This document shows, piece after piece, positions 41,315 through 52,330 of a stretch of DNA of 64,000 nucleotides (position 1 is its first letter; the number at the start of each line of letters is the position of its first letter). Source of the stretch: Pseudoips prasinana (lineage: Eukaryota > Arthropoda > Insecta > Lepidoptera > Nolidae); the NCBI GenBank assembly GCA_951640165.1, contig OX621254.1, positions 25,332,001 to 25,396,000 on the forward strand, written 5' to 3'. The notes under the pieces were generated by a model. That model ran no database searches and was not told where the DNA came from. It saw only the letters and a list, made by a program, of their open reading frames with translations. The position numbers and the translations under genes are program-made.

Positions 41315-41557
41315 GGACTGCCTCAATGGTCTAACGGTAGGGTGTTTAACCGCAGATGGATAGTTTTTTTTAATAAAAGACAACGTCTGCACTAGCTTAA
41401 TTAATCTTTGTGTGGCGCTTATTTTACACACATTAAATTGACGGACACAGAGTACCTGCATCCAGGCTCAGGACAACTATTTATGTGTCCCACAAATAGT
41501 TGTCTTACGCGGGAATCAAACGCGGGACACAAAGTGGCAAGGTGACAATCTCAACCG
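41315..41557. mobile_element. SINE-C head (+) and SINE-D (-) fragments
   Basis: Same two fragments as at 34476-34722, few differences. Confidence 0.7.
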
Positions 41558-41880
41558 ATCTTCTTAATAAATTCTCGTGCTCCCTACGGTATACGTATAG
41601 CGAACGCTTAGTAACAAAATAAATAGATAGGGAATATGATTTAGCGGCTCTAAAATTAACACTGAGTAATTTGATCTGCTAGCGTATATCGTTCGTAGCT
41701 TAACGCAGAGCGCCTATCCCGGATTGGTAGAGGGTGATGGTTCAAGAACCGCCGGATGATTGAATTCATGATTTTCCATTTTTGTGATTAGATTTAAACT
41801 TTGCATTGCGAATAATGTTATAAAACTCAAATTTAATAAGATACAAATATCTTAAATATCTATTAACCTCACATACTATA

Positions 41881-42237
41881 ATAATAATGCCCTCCCGACC
41901 GAATAGTCCCAATGGAAACTATCCAATTGCGCAGGACATATTATAGTGAACAAGTGTGTGCGCAAACAAATGATCACTTTCTATTCAATTAGGTACTCTC
42001 ATGATCCGATGGGACGACTAGCGAGACGACCAGAAAGAGGTTAGTACAGGACCGAAGACGGCTTTACGTGCACTCCGAGGCACGGGGGTGTAATACCAGC
42101 AACTCTCAGACTTCGGGCTGATACTGAGAAATTTCTTATTACGGAAAAATCCCAAAATCACTTTTTGACGCGACCCGGGATTTGAACCCAGGACGTCATT
42201 ATCTACGATTGAACACGCTACCGCTAGATCAATGAGA
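41881..42237 (-). mobile_element. SINE-C copy
   Basis: Full minus-strand SINE-C (CCTCCCGACCGAATAG, TTGCGCAGGACATATTATAG, B box GGTTCAAATCCC). Only in the right copy. Confidence 0.88.
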
Positions 42238-42268
42238 CAACAGTAGACAAACTCACATATGTAATGAC

Positions 42269-42516
42269 CGTCACCGTAGCCTAGTTGGTAGTGTTCCTGC
42301 CTACGAAGCTGGTGGTCCTGGGTTCGAATCCCGGTAAGTGCAAATATTTGTGTGATGAGCACGAATATTTGTTTCTGAGTCATGGATGTTTTCTATGTAT
42401 TTAAATATTTATCTATCTATATAAGTATGTATATCGTCGCCTGGTACCCATAGTACAAGCTTTGCTTAGTTTGGGGCTAGGATGATCTGTGTGACATTGT
42501 TCCTAGATATTATTAC
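42269..42516 (+). mobile_element. SINE-B copy
   Basis: Intact A and B boxes and full body. Only in the right copy. Confidence 0.92.
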
Positions 42517-42667
42517 ATACACAATAGTGCTACATCATGGAATTTGTTTAATTAGAAATTCAGTTTGGGGTTGTTACTAAACATTGTAGGTTTGTCATCA
42601 CTAACAACATTGTAATCGGGTAAGCATGTCTTACTGCTTTGCTTAGTACGAAAGCCTGTATTTCGCT

Positions 42668-42801
42668 AGACGCCAGCACATCCAGCTATCTCAAACTGTC
42701 AAATATCTCGTATAGATTTTCAACTTTAACACAAACGCATAAGTTTCACTTTCAATTGGGGAAATTTGACAGATTGGGGTAGCTTGATGTGCTGGCGTCT
42801 G
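42668..42801. mobile_element. TA-type MITE, 5' edge deleted
   Basis: Paralogue of 36405-36539. The sequence enters at AGACGCC directly after TTTCGCT, having lost the flanking TACCTACAGGTAC. Confidence 0.85.
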
Positions 42802-42971
42802 TACATATACTAGTATAGTTGCTCTTATGTAGGTACATATATAATAGCTCTTATGTGGCTGCCTTATAATTATGTTTTGGGATAGACGCACCTGATAATA
42901 AGCGCTGTAATGATTTAGCAAATACAAAAGTATGATATTGTAATTTGCTTGTGTTTCAGTATTTATAGTAT

Positions 42972-42977
42972 ACTGTG

Positions 42978-43047
<70 letters not shown>

Positions 43048-43053
43048 CGCATG
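42972..43053 (+). repeat. (CA)n microsatellite, expanded
   Basis: About 80 bp of CA repeat; the antisense frame encoding alternating Cys/Val is an artefact of it. Confidence 0.92.
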
Positions 43054-43379
43054 TTTACATAATACACTACATTTTTTCTCATCCTAATTATTAAGAAGAT
43101 AATTATCGAAGCACATGGCGGTACTGAAAGTATCACCCGGCCAGCTTTTGAAACATGTTATTTAAAATTATTTTAATTTTTTTTTTGCACCTACAATCCT
43201 AATAATAAATTGTTTACATTATTATTTTTATTAAATTAAATGTTTTATCCGCTGGTAGGATCCTAAATTGTATGATATAATTTAAAATGTTGCTACTGTG
43301 TATCGTATTTTATTCACCATTTTTATTTTAAGCTGTGCATTACGTAGTTGGATATGTATTTCATAAATCATGCACAATA

Positions 43380-43559
43380 TCTAATCCTACTAATATTATG
43401 AATTCGTTAGTTGATGTAAGTATGTATTGATGTTTGTTACTCTTTCATGGAGAAACTACCGACTGGATTTTATTGGAACTTTGTAGTAACACAGCTTATT
43501 TATCCGAACAATACATGAGCTATTATTTATAAAGTTTAATGCGGGTAAAACCACGGGTA
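43380..43559 (+). mobile_element. Short Helitron, second type (paralogue)
   Basis: Counterpart of 37423-37612 with a shortened end (AACCACGGGTAG). Confidence 0.7.
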
Positions 43560-43689
43560 GTGTCCTAATAATCAATGAATACCTGTTTATTTTCGCAAAG
43601 AAATAATTAAATGTAGATAGAATATTATAACATTGAAGCGTCAGTAGTGTAAGGGGAGTGTTACGGGCTCACTTAGTTCAGACAGCAGC

Positions 43690-44275
43690 TCTACAGCTAC
43701 ATCCTACGTAGGCGGTTCAAAGCGAACGCGATTATGAAGCGGTGACACGCGAATTCAATGCGATGCGGTGCGACGCGGTGGCGGTGTCCTACGTGCACGC
43801 GAATCGTCTCGCGCAGCCGCCACCGACGCCGAAAAATCACTACGGCACCGCATCTTGTTCGCGCGAAAATATCAAGCCAACTGATCGCGTTCGCTTCATT
43901 TCGCGCCGCTCCGCACCGCACCGCACGCGCGTTTGGTCACGTAGGCCACATCAATAGGTTTCGACTGTTTGTTGTTATCGCGCCGCGCCGCGCCGCTTCG
44001 CGTTCGCGTCTAGATCGCTCACGTAGGACGTCGCGTTACTACCAACGTTTCATAATATTATGTAACGTTCGCGCGAAAATATCAAGCCAACTGATCGCGT
44101 TCGCTTCATTTCGCGCCGCTCCGTACCGCACCGCACGCGCGTTTGGTCACGTAGGCCACATCAATAGGTTTCGACTGTTTGTTGTTATCGCGCCGCGCCG
44201 CGCCGCTTCGCGTTCGCGTCTAGATTGCTCACGCAGGACGTCGCGTAACTACCAATGGTTTAATATTATGTAACG
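43690..44275. mobile_element. CpG-dense TIR element (paralogue)
   Basis: Counterpart of 37750-38340. The internal repeat spacing is 210 bp (43857 and 44067), so the tandem structure predates the duplication. Confidence 0.75.
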
Positions 44276-44438
44276 TTTCAACTTTTTATCGACTTTATAA
44301 GAAGCAGGTTTTCAATTCGAATGTATATTTTATATGATACGCAATTTCAATTTCTTGTGTGCACTGATTTTGAATTTTCTTCTTTTATTCAATAGGAAAT
44401 ACTGGTATCCATAAACATTTTGTTATTTTAATTATGAC

Positions 44439-44596
44439 AGGCTTGTTGGCGTGATGCTTGTTTTTCACGGCGGAGGTCGTGGGTTCGATTCCCACCAAGG
44501 ATAGTTATTTGTGTGCTTGAACATGTCTGTTTTTCTGAGTGTATTTATCTATATGATTATGTATTTACAAAAGAAAAGTAGTATATGTAGTTTAAA
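44439..44596 (+). mobile_element. SINE-A, 5' part (split by LINE)
   Basis: Head GGCTTGTTGGCGTG.., B box GGGTTCGATTCCC, body to GTAGTATATGTAGTTTA. Resumes at about 45505 with TTATCAGTTATCTGG. The left copy at 38640 is uninterrupted. Confidence 0.9.
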
Positions 44597-45504
44597 CTCC
44601 TGACTCATGACTCTGCCCTCAAAGTGCAGAGTCATGACTTACAGTAAGAAAACGAACAACATTCACTTTGACTATACACTGGAAGAGCATAAACTCCAAA
44701 GGTGTTCGAGTATACGCGATCTGGGTGTGATACATGACTCTAAATTATTATTCAACGATCATATCGACAACATTATAAAGAAGGCATCCAAGGCCCTAGG
44801 ATTCGTGATGAGGATGTCAAATAATTTTAAAGAAGCAAAGATTTTCAAGATACACATTTGTACGCACCATACTCGAATATGCCATCCACGCTATGATACA
44901 TATATATCGCGTATAGAGAATTTACAGTTGAAATTCTTGAAATATCTTTGTTATCGCATTAAATTTAAATACAAATCTGACGAATATTTAAAACTATGCG
45001 CTAAGTTTCACATCCTCCCTCTATCAACGCGTCGAGGAATAGCCGATATAATTTACTTGCTCAATATCATATCTGGGAAAGTTGATAGTCCTGAGTTGCT
45101 TAGTAAAATTGCTTTCGACTTCCCTACAAAAGTCGTTAGACATTACACTCCTATACATATTCCATTAGTGACAACAAATTACCGACAGAACGCATTCCTG
45201 TGGCGAGCGGGCAACAGTTTAAATAAACAAGTCAACGCTTTTAATTATGTTAATAATTTAAATCTGAAACAGTGAGACGGGTACTCAGCCTTAACTTTTT
45301 CCAAAAAGGTTTTATGTAAAACACAATAAGGATTTAGATAGTTCGTATTCTATAAGTTTATATTTATCTATTCTGCACATTATTAATTAAGTAATCAGGA
45401 TTTTACTCGTGGAGACCTGTTAATGGCTTTCTGCTGCCTATGAATATATCATAAACATTGTGTAGTTAAATGCTGTTGGTCTTCCTAAGAAAATAAATAA
45501 ATAA
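44597..45504 (+). mobile_element. 5'-truncated jockey/CR1-group LINE in a SINE-A
   Basis: About 0.9 kb with an AATAAATAAATAAAT tail. Inserted after the segmental duplication, because the paralogue at 38.64 kb has the empty site. Target duplication at most 3 bp (TTA). Confidence 0.92.
44607..45275 (+). pseudogene. Partial LINE reverse transcriptase C-terminus
   Basis: Frame of 222 codons: KCRVMTYSKKTNNIHFDYTL, SIRDLGVIHDSKLLFNDHID (thumb), KALGFVMRM, then YISRIENLQLKFLKYLCYR and LPLSTRRGIADIIYLLNIIS, ending NYVNNLNLKQ. A short internal deletion is likely around KIHICTHHTRICHPRYD, where relatives have a longer segment. It lies after the RT catalytic core, so there is no enzymatic potential. 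The annotated Met is not native; the frame enters from truncated upstream coding sequence. Confidence 0.85.
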
Positions 45505-45594
45505 ATTATCAGTTATCTGGTTCTTATAGTACAAGCTCTGCGTAATTTTGGAATTAGATGCCGATTATATATATCCCAGGTTATTATTATTATT
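45505..45594 (+). mobile_element. SINE-A, 3' part
   Basis: TTATCAGTTATCTGGTTC, ATAGTACAAGCTCTGCG, then a decayed ATCCCAGGTTATTATTATT end. Confidence 0.88.
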
Positions 45595-46079
45595 TGAATC
45601 GATTGATGTAAGTAAAAGTGAAGTCGATTTAATCAAAATAATAATTATGTTTTGTTTGTTATTTTTGTAAAGAGAAAGCTATATATTGGGTATTTCGTAA
45701 TATCTATAAACCACTTTGCAATTACTAAAATAACATATAATTCAAGCTGATATATGCTTTCCGTCTAGTAAATAATGCAACCGAATTGTGGGTAAATATT
45801 CGAAATACAAATTCTACAAACGTTGGCGTGCATTGGCGAGTCCCTCTCAGTCACTTCGCACTCATCTTGACTTGGAAAGCCTACATGTCACGTACATATG
45901 TACCAGGCGTTTGAAACGAGCTGCATGCAATTGAAATGTAGAATGATAATGATTAGTGTTATTCACATACACACACACTAACACATATAAGCACACACAT
46001 TTTTGTAAATGTGAGTTTCAGTGTGTGTGTGTATGTGTGTGTGTAAGAGAGTGATTGTGTGCGTGTTTGTGTATAACGC
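45595..46079. other. Unassigned duplicated DNA with CA/GT repeats
   Basis: Counterpart of 38751-39253. CA and GT repeats at 45966-46050. No gene. Confidence 0.5.
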
Positions 46080-46290
46080 ATAGCTGGTTACCTTACAAAA
46101 AAGACCGGCGTTAGCCTATAGATGGGTGACTAGCGAAGTGGTTGGATATTTGAGTGGCTCCGTGCTTCAGAAAGAACATTTATCTGTTTGATCTGGCTGT
46201 AGTAACTTTGGTGGAAATGTGAAAATGATGGCGTAGTCTTTGTCCGTCAATAGACATCATTCGGTGGGCATGATGATGATCATGACTTCT
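46080..46290 (+). mobile_element. SINE-E-like copy with RTE-like tail (paralogue)
   Basis: Counterpart of 39254-39460 (GGCTCCGTGCTTCAGA, GATGATGATCATG). Confidence 0.5.
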
Positions 46291-46310
46291 TCATGGCGGC
46301 TACATCTATA

Positions 46311-46627
46311 TCTATACATATAATAAAATCGTAGGAAAGTCAAAACTGTACATTGAATATTGTTTTTTAATAATACCTGGGGCGTGATCTACAATCGATG
46401 TTGAGGCCAAAATATAGTTTTTAGAATTTTGTCTGTGTGTCTGTTTGTCTGTATGTATGTCCGGGCTAAACTCAAAAAGTACTGCATGGATTTACTTCAA
46501 ATTTTGCCTGAATATTACTAAGAGGTCGGGTACATATAGGCTTCATATTATCACGCTATCACCTACGGGGGAGGAGCTATGATAATTTATAAAACTTAAC
46601 GTGGGTAAAACCGCGGGGCACAGCTAG
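46311..46627 (+). mobile_element. Short Helitron with precise empty site
   Basis: Same family as 36815-37135 (TCTATACATATAATAAAATC ... GGGGCACAGCTAG) between A and T. The paralogous unoccupied sequence at 39469-39482 reads CTATATATAAAAT. Confidence 0.92.
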
Positions 46628-46836
46628 TATAAAATATATATTATTTTTTCTTAATTTTGACGTCCTAAAATGATTTACCGTATCTTTGTTTGCAAAAGAT
46701 TTGAGGCTTACCCTAAATAAGGTTGGTTGAAATCCTTTTGGTATTCAATGTTTATTACTAAAAGAATATACTTAGGAATATGTAAAACATTGAAAAACCG
46801 TTTAAATAAAAAACCTCAACTGAAACCTGAAACTGG

Positions 46837-47021
46837 TCGCACTAATATTATAAAGGCGAAAGTTTGTGAGTGTGTGAGTGTGTATGTTTGTTACTTCTTC
46901 ACGTCTCAACGGCTGGACCGATTTTAGTAAAATTTGGTATGGAGTTAGTTGACACTCTGGATTGACACATAGGATATAATTTATAAAGTTTAACGCGGGT
47001 AAAACCGCGGGGCACAGCTAG
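46837..47021 (+). mobile_element. Short Helitron
   Basis: TCGCACTAATATTATAAAGG, AGTTTGTGAGTGTG, TTTAACGCGGGTAAAACCGC, GGGGCACAGCTAG then T. Same type as 47-239 and 60432-60601. Confidence 0.85.
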
Positions 47022-47506
47022 TTTTCTATACATCTTAAGAAGATACAAATTCCTGAAGTCACAAATACAAATTGTTACTACAGGACTGATATACTATGTA
47101 TACAAGTTGTTATTTATAATTTTTCTAGTTTAAATATTCGTGTTGCAGATTTAGGTGTAAGAATGTTTATCAAGTGCTATTACCATTATTTTATTAACCA
47201 CCGACTCTCTAAAAACAACATTAATGTTCTAACAGTTTTCCTGTATATTTTTCATCGCCTCATCCACCTACGTAGGAGTTTCTATGAACTTCAACATGGT
47301 TTATGTCCTTCCAGACTCGGTGTAATGTATTTCGAACGGGCGCGTCACCTGTTCCCTTAATATAGGGCTGCTCCCTATGTTAAGAATTTAGATCATTTTA
47401 ATGAAACTTCGTAACTGGAGTAAGTCTATACGCCTCGAGCTTTTAGCCTCATCGTAAATCCATAGAAACATGCATATTCGATTATTGAGCCGAGTGTAAA
47501 CAATAA
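47022..47506. other. Unassigned DNA
   Basis: No repeat or gene recognised; the plus-strand frame at 47163-47360 has no domain signal. Confidence 0.4.
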
Positions 47507-47600
47507 TAATAATAATACCGTTGGACATTAATGACACACGGCCCAAACTAAGCAGAGCTCGTACTATGGAAACCAGATAACTGATAATAGCAGTATAATA
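47507..47600 (-). mobile_element. SINE-A, 3' part (split by LINE)
   Basis: AATAATAATACC.., GGCCCAAACTAAGCAGAGC, TACTATGGAAACCAGATAAC, TGATA. The rest of this copy lies 4.7 kb away at 52331-52755. Confidence 0.88.
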
Positions 47601-47937
47601 TGTAGTATATTATTTATTTATTTATTTGGACAACCAGTAGTTGTTACATTATTTCTTACGTCTAGATTATTAACTACAAAATTACAATTAAATGCACAAC
47701 ATTTTAAGGTGTCACAGCATGCGCATAAATGTAATAATTGTGACACATAACGAAAATTAAATGAAATAAAATATACTACATAAAACAAATTAAATTATAA
47801 ATTAAACATATTTTTTAACATAACAAAATTTTTTAAAACATATTTATAATCAACTCACGCAAATAACTGAAACACATTCTTATGCTAAATTAAAATAAAA
47901 TATATACTATTTACACTAATATAACACTAATTAAAGC

Positions 47938-49251
47938 CTACTTAATAAACTCAAGACATTTTTTTTTGAAAGTGGGTAGCCCATCCTTAAAGACGTCTAC
48001 CTCCCCGGAGATAGCATTGTATGTTTTTGCTATTCGAGATATAACCGAGAACTGCTTAAGATTGGTTCTGGCAAACGGTTGGTGTAATAACCCAGACCCA
48101 ACGAGCGCACGCCTGGGCACCCGACGTGGAACACGTAAAGTAAATGATTGTAAAAGGCTTTGACAATCCAGTTCATTTCTCAACACTTTGTACAGAAATA
48201 TCATATCGTGTACCCGTCTTCGAATCGACAGCTCCTTTACACCAAAGTGTTTCAATTTCTCGCTATATGATGGGAGCTGTCTTTGCATCCCATAAGAAAA
48301 AGCTAAGTGATTAAGGAATCGTCTTTGGATACGTTCTATTCGAAGATGATGTACATTATATTGAGGTGACCATACAACGCAGCAATATTCCAGATTACTA
48401 CGTACATAGGCGTTGTATATAGCAATTTTTGTGGACGGGTTCCGGAACATTTTTCCGTTTCGAATGATAAAGCCTAGCATTTTACAGGATTTCTTGACAA
48501 TGTGATCAATATGGGGCAAAAAAGTTAATTTACTATCAAAGATAACACCTAAATCTTTCAACTCATTTTTTTCTTGAAGTGTTGTTCCGTCTATATGATA
48601 TTGAGTTTCAATCACATTACGGTTGCGTGTAAACGTAATAGAGTGGCATTTATTTGCATTTAAAGACATTTTGTTTTTTGTGCACCAATCAACAATCGCA
48701 TCAAGGTCTTTTTGAATCAGGTTGCGATCTGAGTCATCAGTTATAATTTTGCAAATCTTTAAGTCATCAGCAAAAAGATGAGCACTGCTGTGTTTAATGT
48801 ATGAAACAATGTCATTGATGAACAAGTTAAAAAGCCACGGCCCTAAATGCGAACCTTGAGGAACTCCTGATGTAGATATATAGTCCTTCGACTTAAAACC
48901 TTTTACTGCCACATGTTGTGTTCTATTAGTTAAATAGGACTGAAACCATTCCAGAAGGGGGCCGTCCACGCCGTATGAATTTAGTTTGCTTAATAAGAGA
49001 CTATGACAGACTCTGTCGAATGCTTTTGAAAAGTCCATGTATACAGCACAAACCTGAGCTCCAGCATCAACTGCATTCACAATTTCGGTTAGATATGTAG
49101 CGAGATTTGTGGTGGTAGACCGGGATTGAATGAATCCATGCTGTTCATCTACAAAAATTTGTTTGGTGTAGCTTCTTAAATATGGATAAATTAAGGCTTC
49201 GAAGGACTTTGCAAAAACAGATAAGATGGAAATTTTTATAAATCGGAACAA
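47938..49251 (-). pseudogene. LINE ORF2: reverse transcriptase, main part
   Basis: RT motifs: ISILSVFAKSFEALIYPYLR, EQHGFIQSRSTTTNLATYL, CAVYMDFSKAFDRVCHSLLL (motif A Asp), TSGVPQGSHLGPWLFNLFIN, SSAHLFADDLKIC (catalytic FADD), MSLNANKCHSITFTR, ELKDLGVIFDSKLTFLPHID, and the C-terminal domain AYVRSNLEYCCVVWSPQYN through FKKKCLEFIK. The first codons (FRFIK) come from the lesion: relatives have NYRPISILS at this place, and the NYRP part is deleted with a shift of frame near 49225-49250. Everything downstream of it is open and well conserved. Confidence 0.93.
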
Positions 49252-49585
49252 CTTTAGCAGATTTCCAAATAGTTGGGAATATTCCAGTCGATAGGGATTT
49301 ATTCATGATGAGAAACAATGGAAAGCTTAAGTTTGAGGCGCACCTACATACGAAATATGGTGAAATGTTATCTGATCCTGCTCCCTTGTATATGTTAAGT
49401 CGTTTTAAATGATTTAAGATAGTACTGTGTGCGATTTGGATTTTACTAATATTATTTGAATTCGAACCGATATCCATTGATAAAGCAACCTTAGTAGGGG
49501 AATTAATGAATGTGGAAGAGAAGTAAAGTGCAAATAGATCACAAATACGCGATCCATCAGATGCAGTTGTGTCACGGAAAGTCAT
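49145..49585 (-). pseudogene. LINE ORF2: linker and RT fingers, N-terminal part
   Basis: Frame containing LFALYFSSTFINSPTK, IQIAHSTILNHLKRLNIYKG, AGSDNISPYFVCRCASNL, FPTIWKSAKVVPIYK, the start of the RT fingers. After VVPIYK it runs into the deletion and out of register (NFHLICFCKVL). The overlap with the next frame (49145-49251) is out-of-frame reading. Confidence 0.88.
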
Positions 49586-49643
49586 AATTTGAGGTATTTG
49601 GACTAAGTTACTGCGTTTATCTTTTAAGTAAGTATAGAAATGT

Positions 49644-50753
49644 CTAGGGTTTTTTTTTTATATTTTCCTCTGTTTTACTTATATATTCATTATAACAAGT
49701 TATTGCTAGGGTTTTACATCTCTTGTTCAATATTTGTAGCGATATTTCATCCAATGGATTTTTGAAAATTCTGTATCTATGGAGTAACTTGCTTTTTTCG
49801 TTATTTAATTTAATTAATTTTTTATTAAACCACGGCGGATACTTACCTTTCATGACTCTGGTTTTTGGTACATACTTATCTATTAACTTATTCAGAATTG
49901 CATAGAATAATACTACCATGTCGTTGACGTTTTCACACTTATCAAATTCACTTGTCCAATTTACCTCATCCAGTTCCAATTTAATCTTTTCATAGTCTGA
50001 TTTGTAGAAGTTATATCGTAAAGTGTTATTAGTTTTTAATGAGGCACTTTTATTATATTTTATTGTAATTTCTAAAGGAGGATGGTGTGGGTCTATGTTA
50101 ACCAATGCATTGTCAGAAGCTTTAACAGATGTACCTGTAACGTTGCTCAGAACCAAATCCAAAGTTTTGTTTGTGCTGTTAGTTACGTCATTATATTGCT
50201 TGAGATTGTTAAGTGACACAAAATCTATAAACGTTTGAGCTATTGAGTTTGAACGGTTTAAAACAGGGGTATTATCATTATCAGAACACTTAGACCATGT
50301 GATACAACTCATATTAAAGTCTCCTACTAAGCAGACATTTTGCATTTCCTCTGTCACTTGGTTAAAATTGTCTATAAAGTGTTCAAAAATATTACTATTC
50401 AATGGAGGAGGAAGGTATACAGCGCAAAATAAGATGTATTTGTGAGGACTTATTTCTACTTTCACAAAAAGATCTTCACAATTACTCTCTCCATCTTTAA
50501 AGTGGGTAGAATAGAACTTGTTGGCAATTGCTATCAATACTCCCCCGCCATCTTTATTTGAATGAAAGCCTGTACTCTCACGATCTCTTCTATACACTGT
50601 ATACCGACTGTCAAATAATTCAGCGTCATAAATTTTATTACTGAGCCATGTTTCTGTTAAGATGACTACATCATAGTTGGCGCATGTGATACTACGCAAA
50701 AAGTCATGAGTTTTGGTCCGTAGACCTCTAGTGTTTTGGTAATATATGTTCAA
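49644..50753 (-). pseudogene. LINE ORF2: AP-like endonuclease
   Basis: The open frame of 369 codons starts MNIYYQNTRGLRTK, a plausible native ORF2 start (Asn in NTRG). Catalytic motifs: LTETWLS (Glu), CAVYLPPPLNSN (Tyr), CLVGDFNMS (Asp/Asn), TLDLVLSN and DPHHPPLEI (His). The C-terminal linker is basic (KGKYPPWFNKKLIKLNNEKS). The frame ends EENIKKKP because of a slip in a ten-base A run (T10 at 49650-49659 on the plus strand); continuity with the RT frame resumes beyond it. Confidence 0.92.
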
Positions 50754-50984
50754 ACAGTTGAATTTTATAACAATACGTACAAAGATAAATCATAAAAACA
50801 AATAATAAATCTATAATATAACTAAATAATTGCTATTTGAGATTATCTAATACCGTTTGGTTCCTGATATAAATAGACACGTCGTCTTCCTTTTTCCTCA
50901 TAAATATTCAACCTTGCTTGATCCATACGAATTTGTAGTCTTTTTCTTTAGCAGTTTGTCTGGCGGCTGCATGCAGCTTTTTGT

Positions 50985-51959
50985 TTATGGGAGATAGGTG
51001 TTCAAGAACGTAAATCGGTAATTTAGTGCCTCCAATTCCAATGTGGCTAGTATTGACCTTATCGTTAGGTGTGCCTTATTGAATTTTATAGTTTTAGCTA
51101 AAAACGTATCTCGAAGCAGCGGTGTAGCTAATCTGACAATAATGGCGCGAGGTCTTTGATCATCTTTATTACTCTTAGCCACACGAGAACAGTAGTGAAT
51201 ATCAGTTTCTTTCAAGTCACAGGAAACCACTTTGGAGAGCTGCATTATCGTAGACATCAAGTTTTCTTGTCTATGTTCAGGAACACATTGTATCTCAATG
51301 TTGTTAGAACGGTTGTGCTGTTCCATGACCTGCAACCTAATTTGTAAATCCTGCACGACATTGTTTAAATCTGCATTTGCTTTTTGAAGCTTTTCTACTG
51401 TGATTCCATGTTGAGCTACAGCGCTTTGAGTGTCTTCATACTTCTTACCTAAAAATTCAAGGCTGTCCTCTACTTCACAGACTTTAGTTTTGATGTATTG
51501 AAGTTCTGTCCTGACCATATTCTTTAGGGTTTCGTGGAGCTCATTTGTCAATGTTGATCTCATAATATTAAGTTCTTCCCTGATTATTTCTCGAAGATCT
51601 TCCCTAGTAAGAGCAGGTAGGGATGAGTTTGAGTCCACATTTGTAGTATCCGTGCTGCAGGCAGTCATAGTCTTTTTTCGTTGTGTAATATTATCATTGG
51701 AGTTTTTTGACTTGCCCGGCGAGTCGATCATACATCGGTCGTCAGGACGTATAGGGGTGTTATTATTGTCGGTTTTCGGTTGCTTGGAGCGACATGCATG
51801 ACATTTCCATTTATTTTTGTGATCGTTACTCATAACAGAAAAGCGTTTTTCGGTAATGTTAGCGCAAGGAAGATCATATTTTAGTTTACAGAAAGCGCAA
51901 CCCAAACACTTTTCGTTGGGGATTCTAATATTGCATCCTGCGCATAAACCAGCCATCAT
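50985..51959 (-). CDS. LINE ORF1: PHD-like finger, coiled coil, FP25K-like C-terminus
   Basis: Intact 324-codon frame. Residues ~5-57 have a PHD-type Cys pattern (CAGC, CLGCAFCKLKYDLPC, WKCHACR). Residues ~110-215 form a long coiled coil (REIIREELNIMRSTL, VEKLQKANADLNNVV, LQIRLQVMEQHNRSNNIEIQ). The C-terminal third (CDLKETDIHYCSRV, RPRAIIVRLATPLLRDTFLA) resembles the FP25K-like/RRM-like region common in insect LINE ORF1 proteins. Expected role: RNA binding and ribonucleoprotein assembly. It precedes ORF2 by ~230 bp in the element. The stop follows NTYLP, and the reading frame may be slightly shortened there. Confidence 0.87.
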   Translation of the reverse strand: MMAGLCAGCNIRIPNEKCLGCAFCKLKYDLPCANITEKRFSVMSNDHKNKWKCHACRSKQPKTDNNNTPIRPDDRCMIDSPGKSKNSNDNITQRKKTMTACSTDTTNVDSNSSLPALTREDLREIIREELNIMRSTLTNELHETLKNMVRTELQYIKTKVCEVEDSLEFLGKKYEDTQSAVAQHGITVEKLQKANADLNNVVQDLQIRLQVMEQHNRSNNIEIQCVPEHRQENLMSTIMQLSKVVSCDLKETDIHYCSRVAKSNKDDQRPRAIIVRLATPLLRDTFLAKTIKFNKAHLTIRSILATLELEALNYRFTFLNTYLP

Positions 51960-52330
51960 GCGTGCAGATTTGATTAAAAGATTTTTTTTTGCAATATAAA
52001 ATTAAATAAAATATTCTTCATCCGTCTAGTACGAACAAAGCTGTGAAGCGATGCAAGCGCTGAGTTGTGCAGCAGCGGGCGCACTGCGGGTTGCGCAGGT
52101 CAGTTACACTCGGTAATGGCGGAACGTTTTAACAAATTATAATAATGCTAATGTTAATTACTCACTCGTTGTAAGGAGTTCTGATTTCACACTTTTACCA
52201 CTATGGAGGGCACAACACAAGCTTGAGAATGATATATGTTTTATGCTAATATAGTCAGTTTTTTTACGAAAATTCAATTAATATCTACGGAGCTAAGCAA
52301 AACGGCGCGGCGTCACTATTTGCCGATCGA

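Larger units (their letters stand above)
40052..46712 (+). repeat. Segmental duplication, right copy
   Basis: Colinear with 32805-39541. Copy-specific: SINE-C and SINE-B at 41881-42516, a shortened MITE at 40628, a G15 run at 40735, a LINE at 44597-45504 and a Helitron at 46311. Lacks the hairpin MITE, LINE block and Helitron of the left copy. Confidence 0.92.
47612..52330 (-). mobile_element. Near-full-length LINE (PHD-type ORF1) in a SINE-A
   Basis: A 4.7-kb minus-strand non-LTR retrotransposon: 5' UTR of ~0.37 kb, ORF1 with PHD-like finger and FP25K-like C-terminal region, ORF2 with endonuclease and RT, ~0.3-kb 3' UTR, and a TTTATTTATTTATT stretch (AAAT tail) at 47612. SINE-A sequence flanks both sides. 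ORF2 has one homopolymer frameshift and one small deletion in the RT fingers. Jockey/CR1-group by motif. Confidence 0.9.

Noticed and set aside
42691..43044. Minus-strand ORF starting with a Cys/Val repeat
   Set aside because: It is the translation of the (CA)n microsatellite running into a MITE.
43758..44273. 171-codon plus-strand ORF in the CpG-rich element
   Set aside because: Arg/Ala/Ser-rich reading caused by CpG composition and an internal tandem repeat. Open frames exist on both strands and change between copies.
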